DNA from: Kitasatospora cineracea
GTDB lineage: Bacteria; Actinomycetota; Actinomycetes; Streptomycetales; Streptomycetaceae
DNA: 64,000 nt
Direction: 5' to 3'
Assembly (NCBI RefSeq): GCF_003751605.1
Contig: NZ_RJVJ01000001.1
Coordinates: 2,604,001-2,668,000, forward strand
In this document: positions 26,156 through 35,421 of the stretch, piece by piece
Numbering within the stretch: the stretch's first letter is position 1
Layout of the letters: each line of letters opens with the position of its first letter
Notes under the pieces: model-generated
What the model was told of the DNA's origin: nothing
Seen by the model: only the letters and a program-made list of their open reading frames with translations
Databases searched by the model: none
Translations under genes and position numbers: made by a program

Positions 26156-27397
26156 ATGCCACTCACGGACGCCACCCGCAGACGCCCCGTCCGGAAGTTC
26201 GCCGCACTGGCCGCCTGCGTGCTGCTCGCCGCGGGCTGCGCGAAGGCCGGCACCGCGGGCACCTCGACCGGGGCCGGGAGCGGCGGGGGCGACAAGAGCC
26301 CGGTCAAGGTCGGCCTGGTGTACTCGAAGACCGGCCCGCTGGCCGCCTACGGCAAGCAGTACCTGGAGGGCTTCAAGGCGGGCCTGGCGTACGCCACCAA
26401 GGGCACCGGCGCGGTGGACGGCCACCCGGTGGAGGTCGCCGAGCAGGACGACGCGGGCGACCCGGCGAAGGCGGTCTCCGCGGCCAAGGACCTGATCGGC
26501 AAGAACTACAAGATCCTGGCCGGTTCGACGGCGTCCGGCGTGGCGCTGCAGGTCGGCCCGATCGCCGCGCAGAACAAGGTGCTGTTCATCTCCGGCCCGG
26601 CCGCCGCCGACAAGGTCACCGGCCTGAACAAGTACACCTTCCGCTCCGGCCGCCAGTCCTACCAGGACACCAGGGCGGCGGCCTCGTTCATCGGCGACGC
26701 CAAGGGCAAGAAGGTCACCGTGCTGGCCCAGGACAACGCCTTCGGCCAGGCCAACGTGGCCGCAGTCAAGGACGTGCTGGGCGGCGAGGGCGCCACCGTG
26801 GACGCCGTGCTGGCCCCGCCGTCCGCCACCGACCTGACGCCGTTCGCCACCCAGGCCAAGGACGCCAAGCCCGACCTGCTGTACGTCGCCTGGGCCGGCG
26901 ACACCGCGTCCGCGCTGTGGACCTCGCTCAACCAGCAGGACGTGTTCTCCGCGACCAAGGTGGTCACCGGCCTCGACGTGGCCGCCTCCTACCCGCTGTT
27001 CGGCCCGGCCGCCGAGAAGATCGACTTCCTGAACCACTACTTCGGCGGCGCCGCCGGCACCGAGGCCGAGAAGGCGATGACCGACGCGGTCGCCAAGGCC
27101 GGCTCCAAGCCCGACCTGTTCACCCCCGACGGCTTCACCGCCGCCCAGATGGTGGTGCACGCGCTGGAGGCCAACCAGGGCTCCGACGCCGACACCGACG
27201 CCCTGGTGAAGGCCCTGGAGGGCTGGAGCTTCGACGGCGTCAAGGGGAAGCTCACCGTCCGGGCCGAGGACCACGCGCTGCTCCAGCCGATGTTCCAGGT
27301 CAAGCTGACCGGCTCCGGCGCCGACGCCAAGCCCACCGCGGTCAGGACCCTGCCCGCCGACCAGGTCGCCCCGCCGGTCGCCAAGACGGCGGGCTGA
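26156..27397 (+). CDS. ABC importer substrate-binding lipoprotein (branched-chain amino acid type)
   Basis: 413 residues. Lipobox LAAGC gives Cys28 as the anchor. The mature part is a two-lobe LivJ/AmiC-type binding protein starting VKVGLVYSKTGPLAAYGKQYLEGF, with the family AQDNAFGQANV segment. Binds the ligand outside the membrane and hands it to LivH/LivM. ATG 26156 with AGGAG ten bases upstream. Ligand may be an amino acid, amide, urea or an ester; the trailing hydrolase hints at something cleaved after import. Confidence 0.9.
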   Translation: MPLTDATRRRPVRKFAALAACVLLAAGCAKAGTAGTSTGAGSGGGDKSPVKVGLVYSKTGPLAAYGKQYLEGFKAGLAYATKGTGAVDGHPVEVAEQDDAGDPAKAVSAAKDLIGKNYKILAGSTASGVALQVGPIAAQNKVLFISGPAAADKVTGLNKYTFRSGRQSYQDTRAAASFIGDAKGKKVTVLAQDNAFGQANVAAVKDVLGGEGATVDAVLAPPSATDLTPFATQAKDAKPDLLYVAWAGDTASALWTSLNQQDVFSATKVVTGLDVAASYPLFGPAAEKIDFLNHYFGGAAGTEAEKAMTDAVAKAGSKPDLFTPDGFTAAQMVVHALEANQGSDADTDALVKALEGWSFDGVKGKLTVRAEDHALLQPMFQVKLTGSGADAKPTAVRTLPADQVAPPVAKTAG

Positions 27398-27402
27398 GCC
27401 GG

Positions 27403-28161
27403 ATGAGCACCCCCGCCCCGGTCCTGCGGCTGGACGGCCTCGGCTGGTCCGTGCGCGGCGTCCCGATCGTGCAGGACGTCAGCCTGGACGTCGCCGAGGG
27501 CGAGTTCGTCGCCTTCATCGGCCCGAACGGGGCGGGCAAGACCTCCCTGTTCAACCTGGTCTCCGGCATCTACCCCGCCACCCACGGCACCCTCCACCTC
27601 GACGGCGCCGACATCACCGCCCTGCCGGTGCCCGCCCGGGCCCGGCGGGGCCTGGGCCGGACCTTCCAGACCTCCTCGCTCTGGCCCGGCCTGACCGTCG
27701 CCGAGCACGTCCGGCTCGCCGCCCAGGCCGCCGCCGGACCCGCCGCCTCCTACCGGATCTGGCGCCGGGCCGGGCACTACCGGCAGCAGGTCGAGCAGAC
27801 CCTGGAGCGCACCGGCCTCGCCGACCGCGCCGACCACCTCGCCGGGTCCCTCTCGCACGGCGGCAAGCGGAAGCTGGAGCTCGCCGTGCTGCTGGTCGGC
27901 GAGCCCCGGCTGATCCTGCTGGACGAGCCGATGGCCGGCGTCAGCGCCGAGGAGGTGCCCGCGCTGGTCGAGCTGATCCGCTCCGTCCACCAGGAGCAGG
28001 GCCGCACCGTGCTGATGGTCGAGCACCACATGGACGTGCTGCTCGGCCTGGCCGACCGGCTCGCCGTGATGCACCACGGCACCCTGCTCGCACTCGACGC
28101 CCCCGACGCCGTGATGGCCGACGCCACCGTCCAGGGGGCCTACCTCGGGGAGGCGCTGTGA
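27403..28161 (+). CDS. livG: Branched-chain amino acid-type ABC importer ATPase LivG
   Basis: 252 residues. Walker A GPNGAGKTS, Q-loop GRTFQTSSLW, signature-like LSHGGKRKLELA, Walker B LILLDEPMAGV and H-loop VEHHMD. The position of the last part and C-terminal length fit LivG. Starts five bases after the binding-protein stop and ends overlapping livF by GTGA. Confidence 0.93.
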   Translation: MSTPAPVLRLDGLGWSVRGVPIVQDVSLDVAEGEFVAFIGPNGAGKTSLFNLVSGIYPATHGTLHLDGADITALPVPARARRGLGRTFQTSSLWPGLTVAEHVRLAAQAAAGPAASYRIWRRAGHYRQQVEQTLERTGLADRADHLAGSLSHGGKRKLELAVLLVGEPRLILLDEPMAGVSAEEVPALVELIRSVHQEQGRTVLMVEHHMDVLLGLADRLAVMHHGTLLALDAPDAVMADATVQGAYLGEAL

Positions 28162-28889
28162 CCGAACCCCTGCTCCAGGTACGGGAGTTGCGGGTCGTCA
28201 TCGACGGCCTGCACATCCTGCACGGCGTCGACCTGGACGTCGCCGCCACCGGCGTCACCGCCCTGCTCGGCCGCAACGGCGCCGGCAAGACCACCACCGT
28301 CAAGGCCGTCATGGGACTCGTCCCGCGCACCGGGGCGGTCACCTTCGACGGCGCGGACATCGCCGGGCTGCCCACCCACCTGGTGGTGCGCCGCGGCATC
28401 GGCTACGCCCCCGAGGACCGCGGCATCTTCGCGGGCCTGAGCGTCGCGGAGAACCTGCGGCTGGCCGAACGCGACGGCGACCCCGCCTACGACCTGGTCC
28501 ACGAGCTGTTCCCCGAGCTCAAGCAGCGCCACAGGCAGCCCGCCGGGACCCTCTCCGGCGGACAGCAGCAGATGGTCGCCATCGCCCGCACCCTGCTCAA
28601 CGGCAACCGGCTGATCATCGCCGACGAACCCACCAAGGGCCTCGCCCCGAAGATCGTCACCGAGGTCGCCGACGTGCTCGCCCGGGCCGCCGAGACCGTC
28701 CCCGTCCTGCTGGTCGAGCAGAACCTCGCCCTGGTCCGCCGGGTGGCCGGCCACTGCGCCGTCCTCGCCGACGGCCGCACCGCCCACCAGGGCGACGCCC
28801 GCGCCCTGCTCGCCGACGAGGACGCCGCCCGCCGCCTGCTCGGCGTCGGCAGCCACCGGCCCGACACCCCTGGGGGGACGCCCCGATGA
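28158..28889 (+). CDS. livF: Branched-chain amino acid-type ABC importer ATPase LivF
   Basis: 243 residues. Walker A GRNGAGKTT, the LivF-type motif GIGYAPEDRGIFAGLSVAENL, signature LSGGQQQMVAIAR, Walker B LIIADEPTKGL, H-loop VEQN. Second ATPase of the importer. Start and stop overlap both neighbours by four bases, indicating tight translational coupling. Confidence 0.94.
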   Translation: MTEPLLQVRELRVVIDGLHILHGVDLDVAATGVTALLGRNGAGKTTTVKAVMGLVPRTGAVTFDGADIAGLPTHLVVRRGIGYAPEDRGIFAGLSVAENLRLAERDGDPAYDLVHELFPELKQRHRQPAGTLSGGQQQMVAIARTLLNGNRLIIADEPTKGLAPKIVTEVADVLARAAETVPVLLVEQNLALVRRVAGHCAVLADGRTAHQGDARALLADEDAARRLLGVGSHRPDTPGGTPR

Positions 28890-29752
28890 ACACCGTCGTC
28901 CTGCTCGCCTGCACCGGCCTCGGGCTCGGCGCGCTGTACTTCCTGGTCGCCTCCGGCCTCTCGCTGATCTTCGGCCTGATGGACGTGCTCAACTTCGCCC
29001 ACGGCGCGCTGCTCTCGATCGGCGCCTACGCCGCCTGGTGGGCCGCCACCGACGGCGGCATGGGCTTCTGGCTGGCCGTCCCGTTCGGCACCCTGGTCGG
29101 CACCGCCGCCTCCGTGCTGCTCGAACTCGCCCTGATCCGCCCGCTGTACGCCCGCCCCCGGGACCAGATCCTGGCCACCGTCGGCGTCGGCCTCGCCCTG
29201 CCCGCCCTGCTGATGGGCATCTGGGGCTCCGACGCCCGCCCCTTCCCGCAGCCCGCCGCGCTGGCCGGCACCGTCGACCTGCTCGGCGCCACCGTCCCGG
29301 TCAACCGCTTCGTGCTGATGGCCGCCGCCCTGGTCGTGCTGGTCCTGCTGCGGCTGTTCCTGGCCAGGACCCGCTACGGCCTGATCGTCCGGGCCGGGGT
29401 GGAGGACCGGGCCATGGTCACCGCGCTGGGCATCGACGTCCGCAAGGCGTTCACCCTGGTCTTCGCCATCGGCGGCGCCGCCGCCTCGCTCGGCGGGGCG
29501 CTGGCCGGCCTCTACTTCGGCTCGGTCAACCCCTCGCAGGGCACCGGACTGCTGATCTTCGCCTTCGTCGTCGTGGTGATGGGCGGCATGGGCTCGGTCA
29601 CCGGCGCCGCCGTCGCCTCGGTCGGCGTCGGCCTGGTCCAGCAGTTCGCCAACTACTACACCGCCGCGGGCCTCGGCGACCTCTCGGTGGTCGTGCTGCT
29701 CGCCGTCCTGCTGCTCGTCAAGCCGCGCGGACTCACCGGGAGACTCGCATGA
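28886..29752 (+). CDS. livH: Branched-chain amino acid-type ABC importer permease LivH
   Basis: 288 residues, eight or so membrane segments. The family start SGLSLIFGLMDVLNFAHGALLSIGAY and EDRAMVTALGIDVRKAFTLVFAIG (the ATPase-coupling EAA-like loop) are clear. ATGA overlap at both ends. Confidence 0.94.
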   Translation: MNTVVLLACTGLGLGALYFLVASGLSLIFGLMDVLNFAHGALLSIGAYAAWWAATDGGMGFWLAVPFGTLVGTAASVLLELALIRPLYARPRDQILATVGVGLALPALLMGIWGSDARPFPQPAALAGTVDLLGATVPVNRFVLMAAALVVLVLLRLFLARTRYGLIVRAGVEDRAMVTALGIDVRKAFTLVFAIGGAAASLGGALAGLYFGSVNPSQGTGLLIFAFVVVVMGGMGSVTGAAVASVGVGLVQQFANYYTAAGLGDLSVVVLLAVLLLVKPRGLTGRLA

Positions 29753-30819
29753 CCGCCCACCTCAAGCGCTGGTGGCCGCTGGCCCTGCTGCTCGTCCTGT
29801 TCGCCGCGCCCTACAGCGCCCTGCCGGTGCCCGGCCTGCTGGACGGCCCGCTCGGCAGCCCCGGCAGCCTGCAACTGATCGCGCTGTGCCTGCTCTACGG
29901 CGGCCTCGCCACCGGCTACGACCTGCTGCTGGGACGCACCGGGCTGCTCTCCTTCGGGCACGCGCTGTACTTCGCCACCGGCCTGTACGCCACCGACCTG
30001 GCGATGCTCGAGTTCGGCCTCGGCTTCGTGCCCGCCGCACTGTTCGGCGTCGCCTGCACCGTCGCGCTGGCCCTGCTGCTCGGCTCGGTGTCGCTGCGGG
30101 TCACCGGCATCGGCTTCTCGATGGTCACGCTGGCCTTCGCCCAGGCCGGCTCGATCCTGGTGCAGCGCAACCCCGGCGGCCTGACCGGCGGCGAGGAGGG
30201 CCGCTCCGCCCCCGCCGAGCACCTGCCCGACGCGCTGATCGGCATCCAGAACACCGCCAACCTGTACTGGATCGCGCTGGCCTACCTGGTGGTCACCCTC
30301 GCCGTGGTGCACTGGACGGTCTCCTCGCCCACCGGCCGGATCTGGGCCGGCATCCGGGAGAACGAGCGCCGCGTCGAGGTGCTGGGCCTGCGCCCGTACG
30401 GCTTCAAGCTGGTCGCGTTCACCGTCTCCGGCGCGCTGGCCGGCGCGGGCGGCGTGGTCTACCTGCTGCTCACCGGCGGGGCCACCCCGCAGGCGGCCGG
30501 CTCGGACGCGACGCTGGCGCTGCTGGTGATGGTGGTGCTCGGCGGCTCCGGCACCCGCTGGGGCCCGCTGCTCGGCGGCGTCCTGTACACCTGGGCCGCG
30601 CACCGGCTCGGCGACCTCGCCAACTCCGACTCGATCGCCCAGCTGCCCGCGGTGCTGCGGGTTCCGCTCTCCCAGCCGCTGTTCCTGCTCGGTACGCTCT
30701 TCGTCGCCGTGGTCTACCTGCTGCCCGGCGGCCTCGCCAAGCTCCCCGCCCGGCTGCGCGGCGGCCGCGCCGCCAAGACCGCCGTCCCCGTCACCGCCGT
30801 ACCGGAAGGCGCCGCATGA
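29749..30819 (+). CDS. livM: Branched-chain amino acid-type ABC importer permease LivM
   Basis: 356 residues, about ten membrane segments. Conserved GRTGLLSFGHALYFATGLYA and the coupling loop RIWAGIRENERRVEVLGLRPYGFKL. Completes the K-G-F-H-M order. ATGA overlap with the hydrolase that follows. Confidence 0.93.
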   Translation: MTAHLKRWWPLALLLVLFAAPYSALPVPGLLDGPLGSPGSLQLIALCLLYGGLATGYDLLLGRTGLLSFGHALYFATGLYATDLAMLEFGLGFVPAALFGVACTVALALLLGSVSLRVTGIGFSMVTLAFAQAGSILVQRNPGGLTGGEEGRSAPAEHLPDALIGIQNTANLYWIALAYLVVTLAVVHWTVSSPTGRIWAGIRENERRVEVLGLRPYGFKLVAFTVSGALAGAGGVVYLLLTGGATPQAAGSDATLALLVMVVLGGSGTRWGPLLGGVLYTWAAHRLGDLANSDSIAQLPAVLRVPLSQPLFLLGTLFVAVVYLLPGGLAKLPARLRGGRAAKTAVPVTAVPEGAA

Positions 30820-31670
30820 CCGCCCCCCAGCCGCTAACCGTTCCCGTCGACGGCGGCGAACTCGCCGTCCTGCACTGGCCCGCGACCGTGCCCGGCGCGC
30901 CCGTGGTGGTCGCCGTCCACGGCATCACGGCCAACGCGCTGGCCTGGGGCGCGCTGGCCAGGCTGCTCGACGGCCGGGTCGCGCTGTACGCCCCCGACCT
31001 GCGCGGGCGCGCCGCCAGCCGCGACCTGCCCGGCCCGTGGGGCCTGGCCCGGCACGCCGAGGACGTCGCCGCGCTGGTCACCGCGCTGGACGCGGGCCCG
31101 GTCCGGCTGGTCGGCCACTCGATGGGCGCCTGGGTCTGCTCGCTGGCCGCCGTCCGGCACCCCCACCTGGTCGCCGAACTCACCCTGGTGGACGGCGCGG
31201 TGACCTTCCCGCTGCCGGACGGCGTCCGCGAGCAGGACGCCCTCGCGGCGGTCCTCGGCCCCGCACTGGCCCGGCTCTCGATGACCTTCGCCAGCCGCGC
31301 CGCGTACCGCGAGTTCTGGCAGGCCCACCCCGCGTTCGCCCCGTGGACCGACGAGCTCGACGCCTACACCCAGCGCGACCTGGTCGGCGAGGCCCCCGAC
31401 CTGGTCTCCTCCTGCGTGCACGAGGCGGTCACCACCGACGGCACCCAGGTCCTGCTCGACGGGGAGGCGGCCGGCGCGGTCCACCGCCAGCGCGTCCCGA
31501 CCCGGCTGCTCTACGCCGAGCGCGGCCTGCTGGACGAGCCCCAGGGCCTCTACGACCCGGCCCGGCTGGCGGCCGCGGAGGTCACCGTGCCGACCGAGCC
31601 GGTCGCGGACACCAACCACTACTCGATCATCTGGTCCGACCGGCTGGTGGAACTGCTGCTCGCGCCCTGA
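30816..31670 (+). CDS. Alpha/beta hydrolase, last cistron of the importer operon
   Basis: 284 residues. Nucleophile Ser102 in VGHSMGA, oxyanion loop VHGITAN, and a C-terminal His in TNHYSII; an acid lies near LDEPQGL. No signal peptide, so cytoplasmic. ATGA overlap with livM makes it part of the importer operon, which suggests that it cleaves an imported ester, lactone or amide (inference). Exact substrate cannot be read from sequence. Confidence 0.88.
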   Translation: MTAPQPLTVPVDGGELAVLHWPATVPGAPVVVAVHGITANALAWGALARLLDGRVALYAPDLRGRAASRDLPGPWGLARHAEDVAALVTALDAGPVRLVGHSMGAWVCSLAAVRHPHLVAELTLVDGAVTFPLPDGVREQDALAAVLGPALARLSMTFASRAAYREFWQAHPAFAPWTDELDAYTQRDLVGEAPDLVSSCVHEAVTTDGTQVLLDGEAAGAVHRQRVPTRLLYAERGLLDEPQGLYDPARLAAAEVTVPTEPVADTNHYSIIWSDRLVELLLAP

Positions 31671-31681
31671 CCGGCCGCACC

Positions 31682-31730
31682 GACGCGCAGGGGCCCGGGA
31701 AGCGTGCTGCTTCCCGGGCCCCTGCGCGTC
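31682..31730. terminator. Bidirectional terminator with 22-bp perfect stem
   Basis: 31682-31703 pairs perfectly with 31709-31730 around a five-base loop, between the hydrolase and the convergent deacetylase gene. One of the strongest hairpins in the window. Confidence 0.9.
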
Positions 31731-31757
31731 GGGAGCGGCCCCGTCGCGTCGGGCGCG

Positions 31758-33014
31758 CTACCCGCCCAGGAAGGCCTGCCAGCCGCCCGCCGGGGCCTGG
31801 CCCACGTTGAGGGTGCGCAGCTTGCGGAGGGTGGACTGGTCCTGGACCTCCAGCCAGTCGACCAGCTGCCGGAACGAGACCAGCCGGACGTCGGGCTTGT
31901 CGGCGATCTGCTTGAGGGTCTCCTCGACGGCGTCCATGTAGATGCCGCCGTTCCACTGCTCGAAGTGGTTGCCGACGAACAGCGGGGCGCGGTTGGTGGT
32001 GTAGGCCCGGTTGAAGCCCGCCAGGTAGGAGTCGCGGGCCTGGTCGCGCCACTGCCCGTACTTGGACGGGTCGCCCTTGGTGGAGCCGCCGGACTGGTTG
32101 GCCAGGATGTTGTAGTCCATGGACAGCACCTGGAAGCTGTGGCCGGGGAACGGGATGCCCTGCAGCGGGAAGTCCCAGATCTTGCCGTCCTGGACCTTCT
32201 GCGGCCAGATCTGCAGGCCGCCGGGGGAGCTGGCGTCGTACTTCCAGCCCAGCTTGGCGGCGGTCGGCAGCAGCGCCTTCTGGCCCTCCAGGCAGGGGGT
32301 GCGGCCGCCGATCAGCTCCTTCTTGTAGTCGAAGGGCAGCGGGTCGACGTCGGTGAAGCCGGTGTTGGTCCTCCAGTTGGTGACGAAGGAGACGGCCTGC
32401 TGGATCTCGCTCTCCCAGTCCTCCGGCGTCCACTTGTTGACGCCGTTGTGGTCCGAGCGGGTGGAGCAGAAGTGCCCGTTGAAGTGGGTGCCGATCTCGT
32501 GGCCGGCCAGCCACGCCTGGCTGATCAGCTTGATGGTGTTGCGGACGGCGTTGTCGGACAGGAACGGGATGTCCGAGGCGCCGACCGGGTGCTGCGGCGG
32601 GTGGTAGAGCGAGGACTTCTCCTTCGGCAGCGTGTAGATGCCGGAGAGGAAGAAGGTCATCGTCGCCTTGTGCTCCTCGGCGAGCTTGAGGAAGCGGGTG
32701 AACTGCCCGTCGTCGGTGGCGCCGGCGCCGTCCCAGGAGAAGACCACGAACTGCGGCGGGGTCTCGCCCGGCTTGAGCTTCTCGGGGGCGGGCTGGTGGG
32801 GCTGGGTGCCGGTGTCGGCGGTGGAGCCGTCGCCGATCGGGGTGCCCTTGACGGCGGACGGGCTGCCGCTGCCGGCGCCGGTGGCGCCCCCGGTCTTCGC
32901 GTCGGAGCCGGGGCGGTTCGCCGCGCCGCCCCCGCTGGAACAGGCCGCGACGGCGCCGAGGGCCGCCGTGGCCGCTGTGGCGGTCAGCACTGTCCTGCGC
33001 GAGATGCTGCTCAT
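31758..33014 (-). CDS. Exported lipoprotein of the polysaccharide deacetylase fold
   Basis: 418 residues. Tat-like signal (SISRRTVL) with a lipobox ending AVAAC and a Ser/Gly-rich spacer. The globular part begins FVVFSWDGAGATDDG and has HEIGTHFNGHF, the metal-binding His pattern of carbohydrate esterase 4-like deacetylases, but without the usual TFDDG start, so activity may differ or be lost. Probably anchored outside the membrane and acting on wall or capsule polysaccharide. ATG 33014. Minus-strand upstream bases 33060-33125 are unusually AT-rich, a likely promoter. Confidence 0.75.
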   Translation of the reverse strand: MSSISRRTVLTATAATAALGAVAACSSGGGAANRPGSDAKTGGATGAGSGSPSAVKGTPIGDGSTADTGTQPHQPAPEKLKPGETPPQFVVFSWDGAGATDDGQFTRFLKLAEEHKATMTFFLSGIYTLPKEKSSLYHPPQHPVGASDIPFLSDNAVRNTIKLISQAWLAGHEIGTHFNGHFCSTRSDHNGVNKWTPEDWESEIQQAVSFVTNWRTNTGFTDVDPLPFDYKKELIGGRTPCLEGQKALLPTAAKLGWKYDASSPGGLQIWPQKVQDGKIWDFPLQGIPFPGHSFQVLSMDYNILANQSGGSTKGDPSKYGQWRDQARDSYLAGFNRAYTTNRAPLFVGNHFEQWNGGIYMDAVEETLKQIADKPDVRLVSFRQLVDWLEVQDQSTLRKLRTLNVGQAPAGGWQAFLGG

Positions 33015-33257
33015 GGTCTCCCCTGCCACGGTGGGCCCGGCCAAAAGAAGGTCCGGACGCCGACACGCGGCTCCGGAGGTCAACTTCTGGCAAAATCGGA
33101 CAATTTGACGGTATCGCCACCCAAGGATGGCATGTCCGGGGTGGCCGGTCCAACGCCGCCCACCCTCACCCGGTCATCACGCCGACCGGGCCCGCCCGGC
33201 TCCCGGACGGCCCGCCTTGTTGCCGTCCTGAGACAGACAACCCCGAGGTCGAGGCCG

Positions 33258-33869
33258 CTACTCGCCCTCTACCAGGGCCGCCAACCGGCGCCGCCGCCGG
33301 ACGAGTTGCACCACCACCGAGCTGATCGCGGTGGCCGCCGCGCAGGAGATCACGAAGCTCAGCCAGGCGGTGTCGAACCAGTGCAGGTTCAACCAGCCGA
33401 GGCTGACGATGTACGCCGCCCACACCACGGCGGCCACCGCCGACCAGCGCAGGAACGTCCAGGGCCGGTACGCGGAGTGCCCGACCGCCAGGTCCAGGAC
33501 GGTCCGCCCGGCCGGCACGAAGCGCGCGATGATCACGATGGCCGCCGCCGCCCGGCTGGTGGTGCGGCCGGTCAGCGCCCGCTGCACCCGCTCGACGCTC
33601 GCCGCCAGCCGCGGCCGCCGGGCCAGCCGGCGGTGCACCGCGGGCGCGCCGCGCCGGGCCAGCTGGAGCAGCAGCAGGTCGCCCAGGAAGGAGGCGACCG
33701 CCACGCCCGCGCCCAGCAGCAGCGGCGAGCCGTCCACGTGCGCGGTCTTCAGCACGGCGAGGATCACCAGCGTCCCGCTGGGCAGGAACGGCAGGAAGGC
33801 GTCGCCGAGGACCGCCGCCAGTGCCAGCGCGCAGTACCAGGCGGGGCCGATGACGGCATCCAGATCCAC
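33258..33869 (-). CDS. DedA family membrane protein
   Basis: 203 residues with five hydrophobic segments. The DedA features are present: an acidic residue in FLGDLLLLQLARR and the arginine motif IVIIARFVPAGRTVLDLAVG. From family knowledge, DedA (VTT-domain) proteins move polyprenyl phosphate or phospholipids across the membrane. GTG 33869 with a GGAGGGAGAG region upstream. Confidence 0.9.
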   Translation of the reverse strand: MDLDAVIGPAWYCALALAAVLGDAFLPFLPSGTLVILAVLKTAHVDGSPLLLGAGVAVASFLGDLLLLQLARRGAPAVHRRLARRPRLAASVERVQRALTGRTTSRAAAAIVIIARFVPAGRTVLDLAVGHSAYRPWTFLRWSAVAAVVWAAYIVSLGWLNLHWFDTAWLSFVISCAAATAISSVVVQLVRRRRRLAALVEGE

Positions 33870-34314
33870 GGTGTCTCTCCCTCCAGCACGCCCGGGGGGA
33901 GCAGCTGCAACGGGGATCAACGCTAGCGCGGGCAAATTTCATGGCATGAAGCACCCCCGTGTGGCATACCGCACACGGCCCCGGGCACGGCGAGAGCCCC
34001 CGGGCGGGGTGCCGCTCCGGGGGCTCGTGGGATCGAACGACGCTGGTCGAGCCCGCCGATCTGTCGCTGGCGCGCGGAACCGGTACGTGTTCCGCGCCGG
34101 TCTCCAGACTGCCCCATCCGCACCCCCGAACGGGCCGCCGGACCTGGCGACTTCTCGCTGTGGCGTGAAGTCGCCACGCAGCGTGGCCTGCTGGCGGGCC
34201 GTCAGCCGCCGCGCCCCGGCGGGCCCGCCGGGGCGGGAACAGCCCGGCCGCCGGACGGGTTGTGCTCCGACGAACGCCCGGGCACCCGGCCGGGGCACCA
34301 GGAGGACGCACCGC
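33870..34314. other. 445-bp divergent intergenic region with two hairpins
   Basis: No gene supported. A perfect 10-bp stem GAGCCCCCGG/CCGGGGGCTC (33994-34003 with 34017-34026) looks like a terminator although neither flanking gene ends here. A second dyad TGGCGACTTC/GAAGTCGCCA lies at 34145-34154 and 34167-34176. Together they could bound a small RNA of 100-200 bases; nothing tRNA-like folds. Confidence 0.45.
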
Positions 34315-35421
34315 ATGAGCACCGCACCGGAGCCGACCGCCCCCGAGACCGCACCCGAGCCCGCCGCCGCCGTGGACCCGGTCCGCGGCCGGACCGCCGG
34401 CCGCGCCCCCGCCCCGCTCTCCATCCTGGACCTCGCCACCGTCGGCTCCGGCCACACCGCGGGCGAGGCGCTCGCCGCCACCACCGAGCTGGCCCGGGCC
34501 GCCGAGGGCTGGGGCTACCACCGGTTCTGGGTGGCCGAGCACCACGGCATGCCCGGCGTCGCCTCCTCGGTGCCCGCCGTGCTGCTCGCCCACCTCGGCG
34601 CCCGCACCACGACGCTGCGGCTGGGCTCCGGCGGCGTGATGCTGCCCAACCACGCCCCGCTGGCGATCGCCGAACAGTTCGGCCTGCTGGAGGCCCTGCA
34701 CCCGGGCCGGATCGACCTCGGCCTGGGCCGCGCCCCCGGCACCGACCAGGCCACCGCCCGGGCCCTGCGCCGCGGCCTGGCCGACGGCGCCGACGACTTC
34801 CCGCGCCAGCTCGCCGAACTCACCCACTTCCTGGACGGCGACTTCCCGCCCGGCCACCCGTACGCCCGGCTGGAGGCGGTGCCGCGCTCGGCCTCCCGCC
34901 CGCCGGTGTGGCTGCTCGGCTCGTCCGGCTTCAGCGCCCAGCTGGCCGCCCGGCTCGGGTACCCGTTCGCGTTCGCGCACCACTTCAGCGCCGCCAACAC
35001 CGTCCCGGCGCTCGACCTGTACCGGGACGGCTTCACCCCGTCCGACGTGCTGGAGAAGCCGTACGCGCTGATCGGGGTCAGCGCGGTGGCCGCGGAGAGC
35101 CGGGAGCGGGCGCTGTGGCTGGCCCGCTCGGCCGGGCTGGGCATGCTGCGGCTGCGCCAGGGCCGGCCGGGCCCGATCCCGACGCCGGAGGAGGCCGCCG
35201 CGCACCCCTACACCCTCGCCGAGGAGGACTTCCTCGACTCCTGGCTGGCGAACGTGGTGCTCGGCACCCCGGCCGAGGTCGCCGAGGGCCTGGAGGCACT
35301 GCGGCGGCGCACCGGGGCGGACGAGCTGATGGTCACCTCGCACATCCACGGGCACCGGAACCGGCTGGAGTCCTACGGGATGATCGCCGAGGCGTACGGC
35401 CTCACCGGCCGCGCGGGCTGA
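34315..35421 (+). CDS. LLM class flavin-dependent oxidoreductase (luciferase-like)
   Basis: 368 residues, FMN-dependent, TIM-barrel fold of the bacterial luciferase-like group. Starts with an Ala/Pro/Glu-rich unstructured segment (1-32), then SILDLATVGSG, RFWVAEHHGMPGVASS, and LGSGGVMLPNHAPL, the pattern of the MsnO8-like subgroup. Reaction unknown. AGGAGG nine bases before ATG. Its last 20 bases overlap the convergent phosphotransferase gene. Confidence 0.9.
   Translation: MSTAPEPTAPETAPEPAAAVDPVRGRTAGRAPAPLSILDLATVGSGHTAGEALAATTELARAAEGWGYHRFWVAEHHGMPGVASSVPAVLLAHLGARTTTLRLGSGGVMLPNHAPLAIAEQFGLLEALHPGRIDLGLGRAPGTDQATARALRRGLADGADDFPRQLAELTHFLDGDFPPGHPYARLEAVPRSASRPPVWLLGSSGFSAQLAARLGYPFAFAHHFSAANTVPALDLYRDGFTPSDVLEKPYALIGVSAVAAESRERALWLARSAGLGMLRLRQGRPGPIPTPEEAAAHPYTLAEEDFLDSWLANVVLGTPAEVAEGLEALRRRTGADELMVTSHIHGHRNRLESYGMIAEAYGLTGRAG

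Noticed and set aside
34021..34110. tRNA-like T-loop sequence TTCGATCCC on the minus strand, considered as a selenocysteine or other tRNA
   Set aside because: The bases needed to pair the T stem and acceptor are not present.
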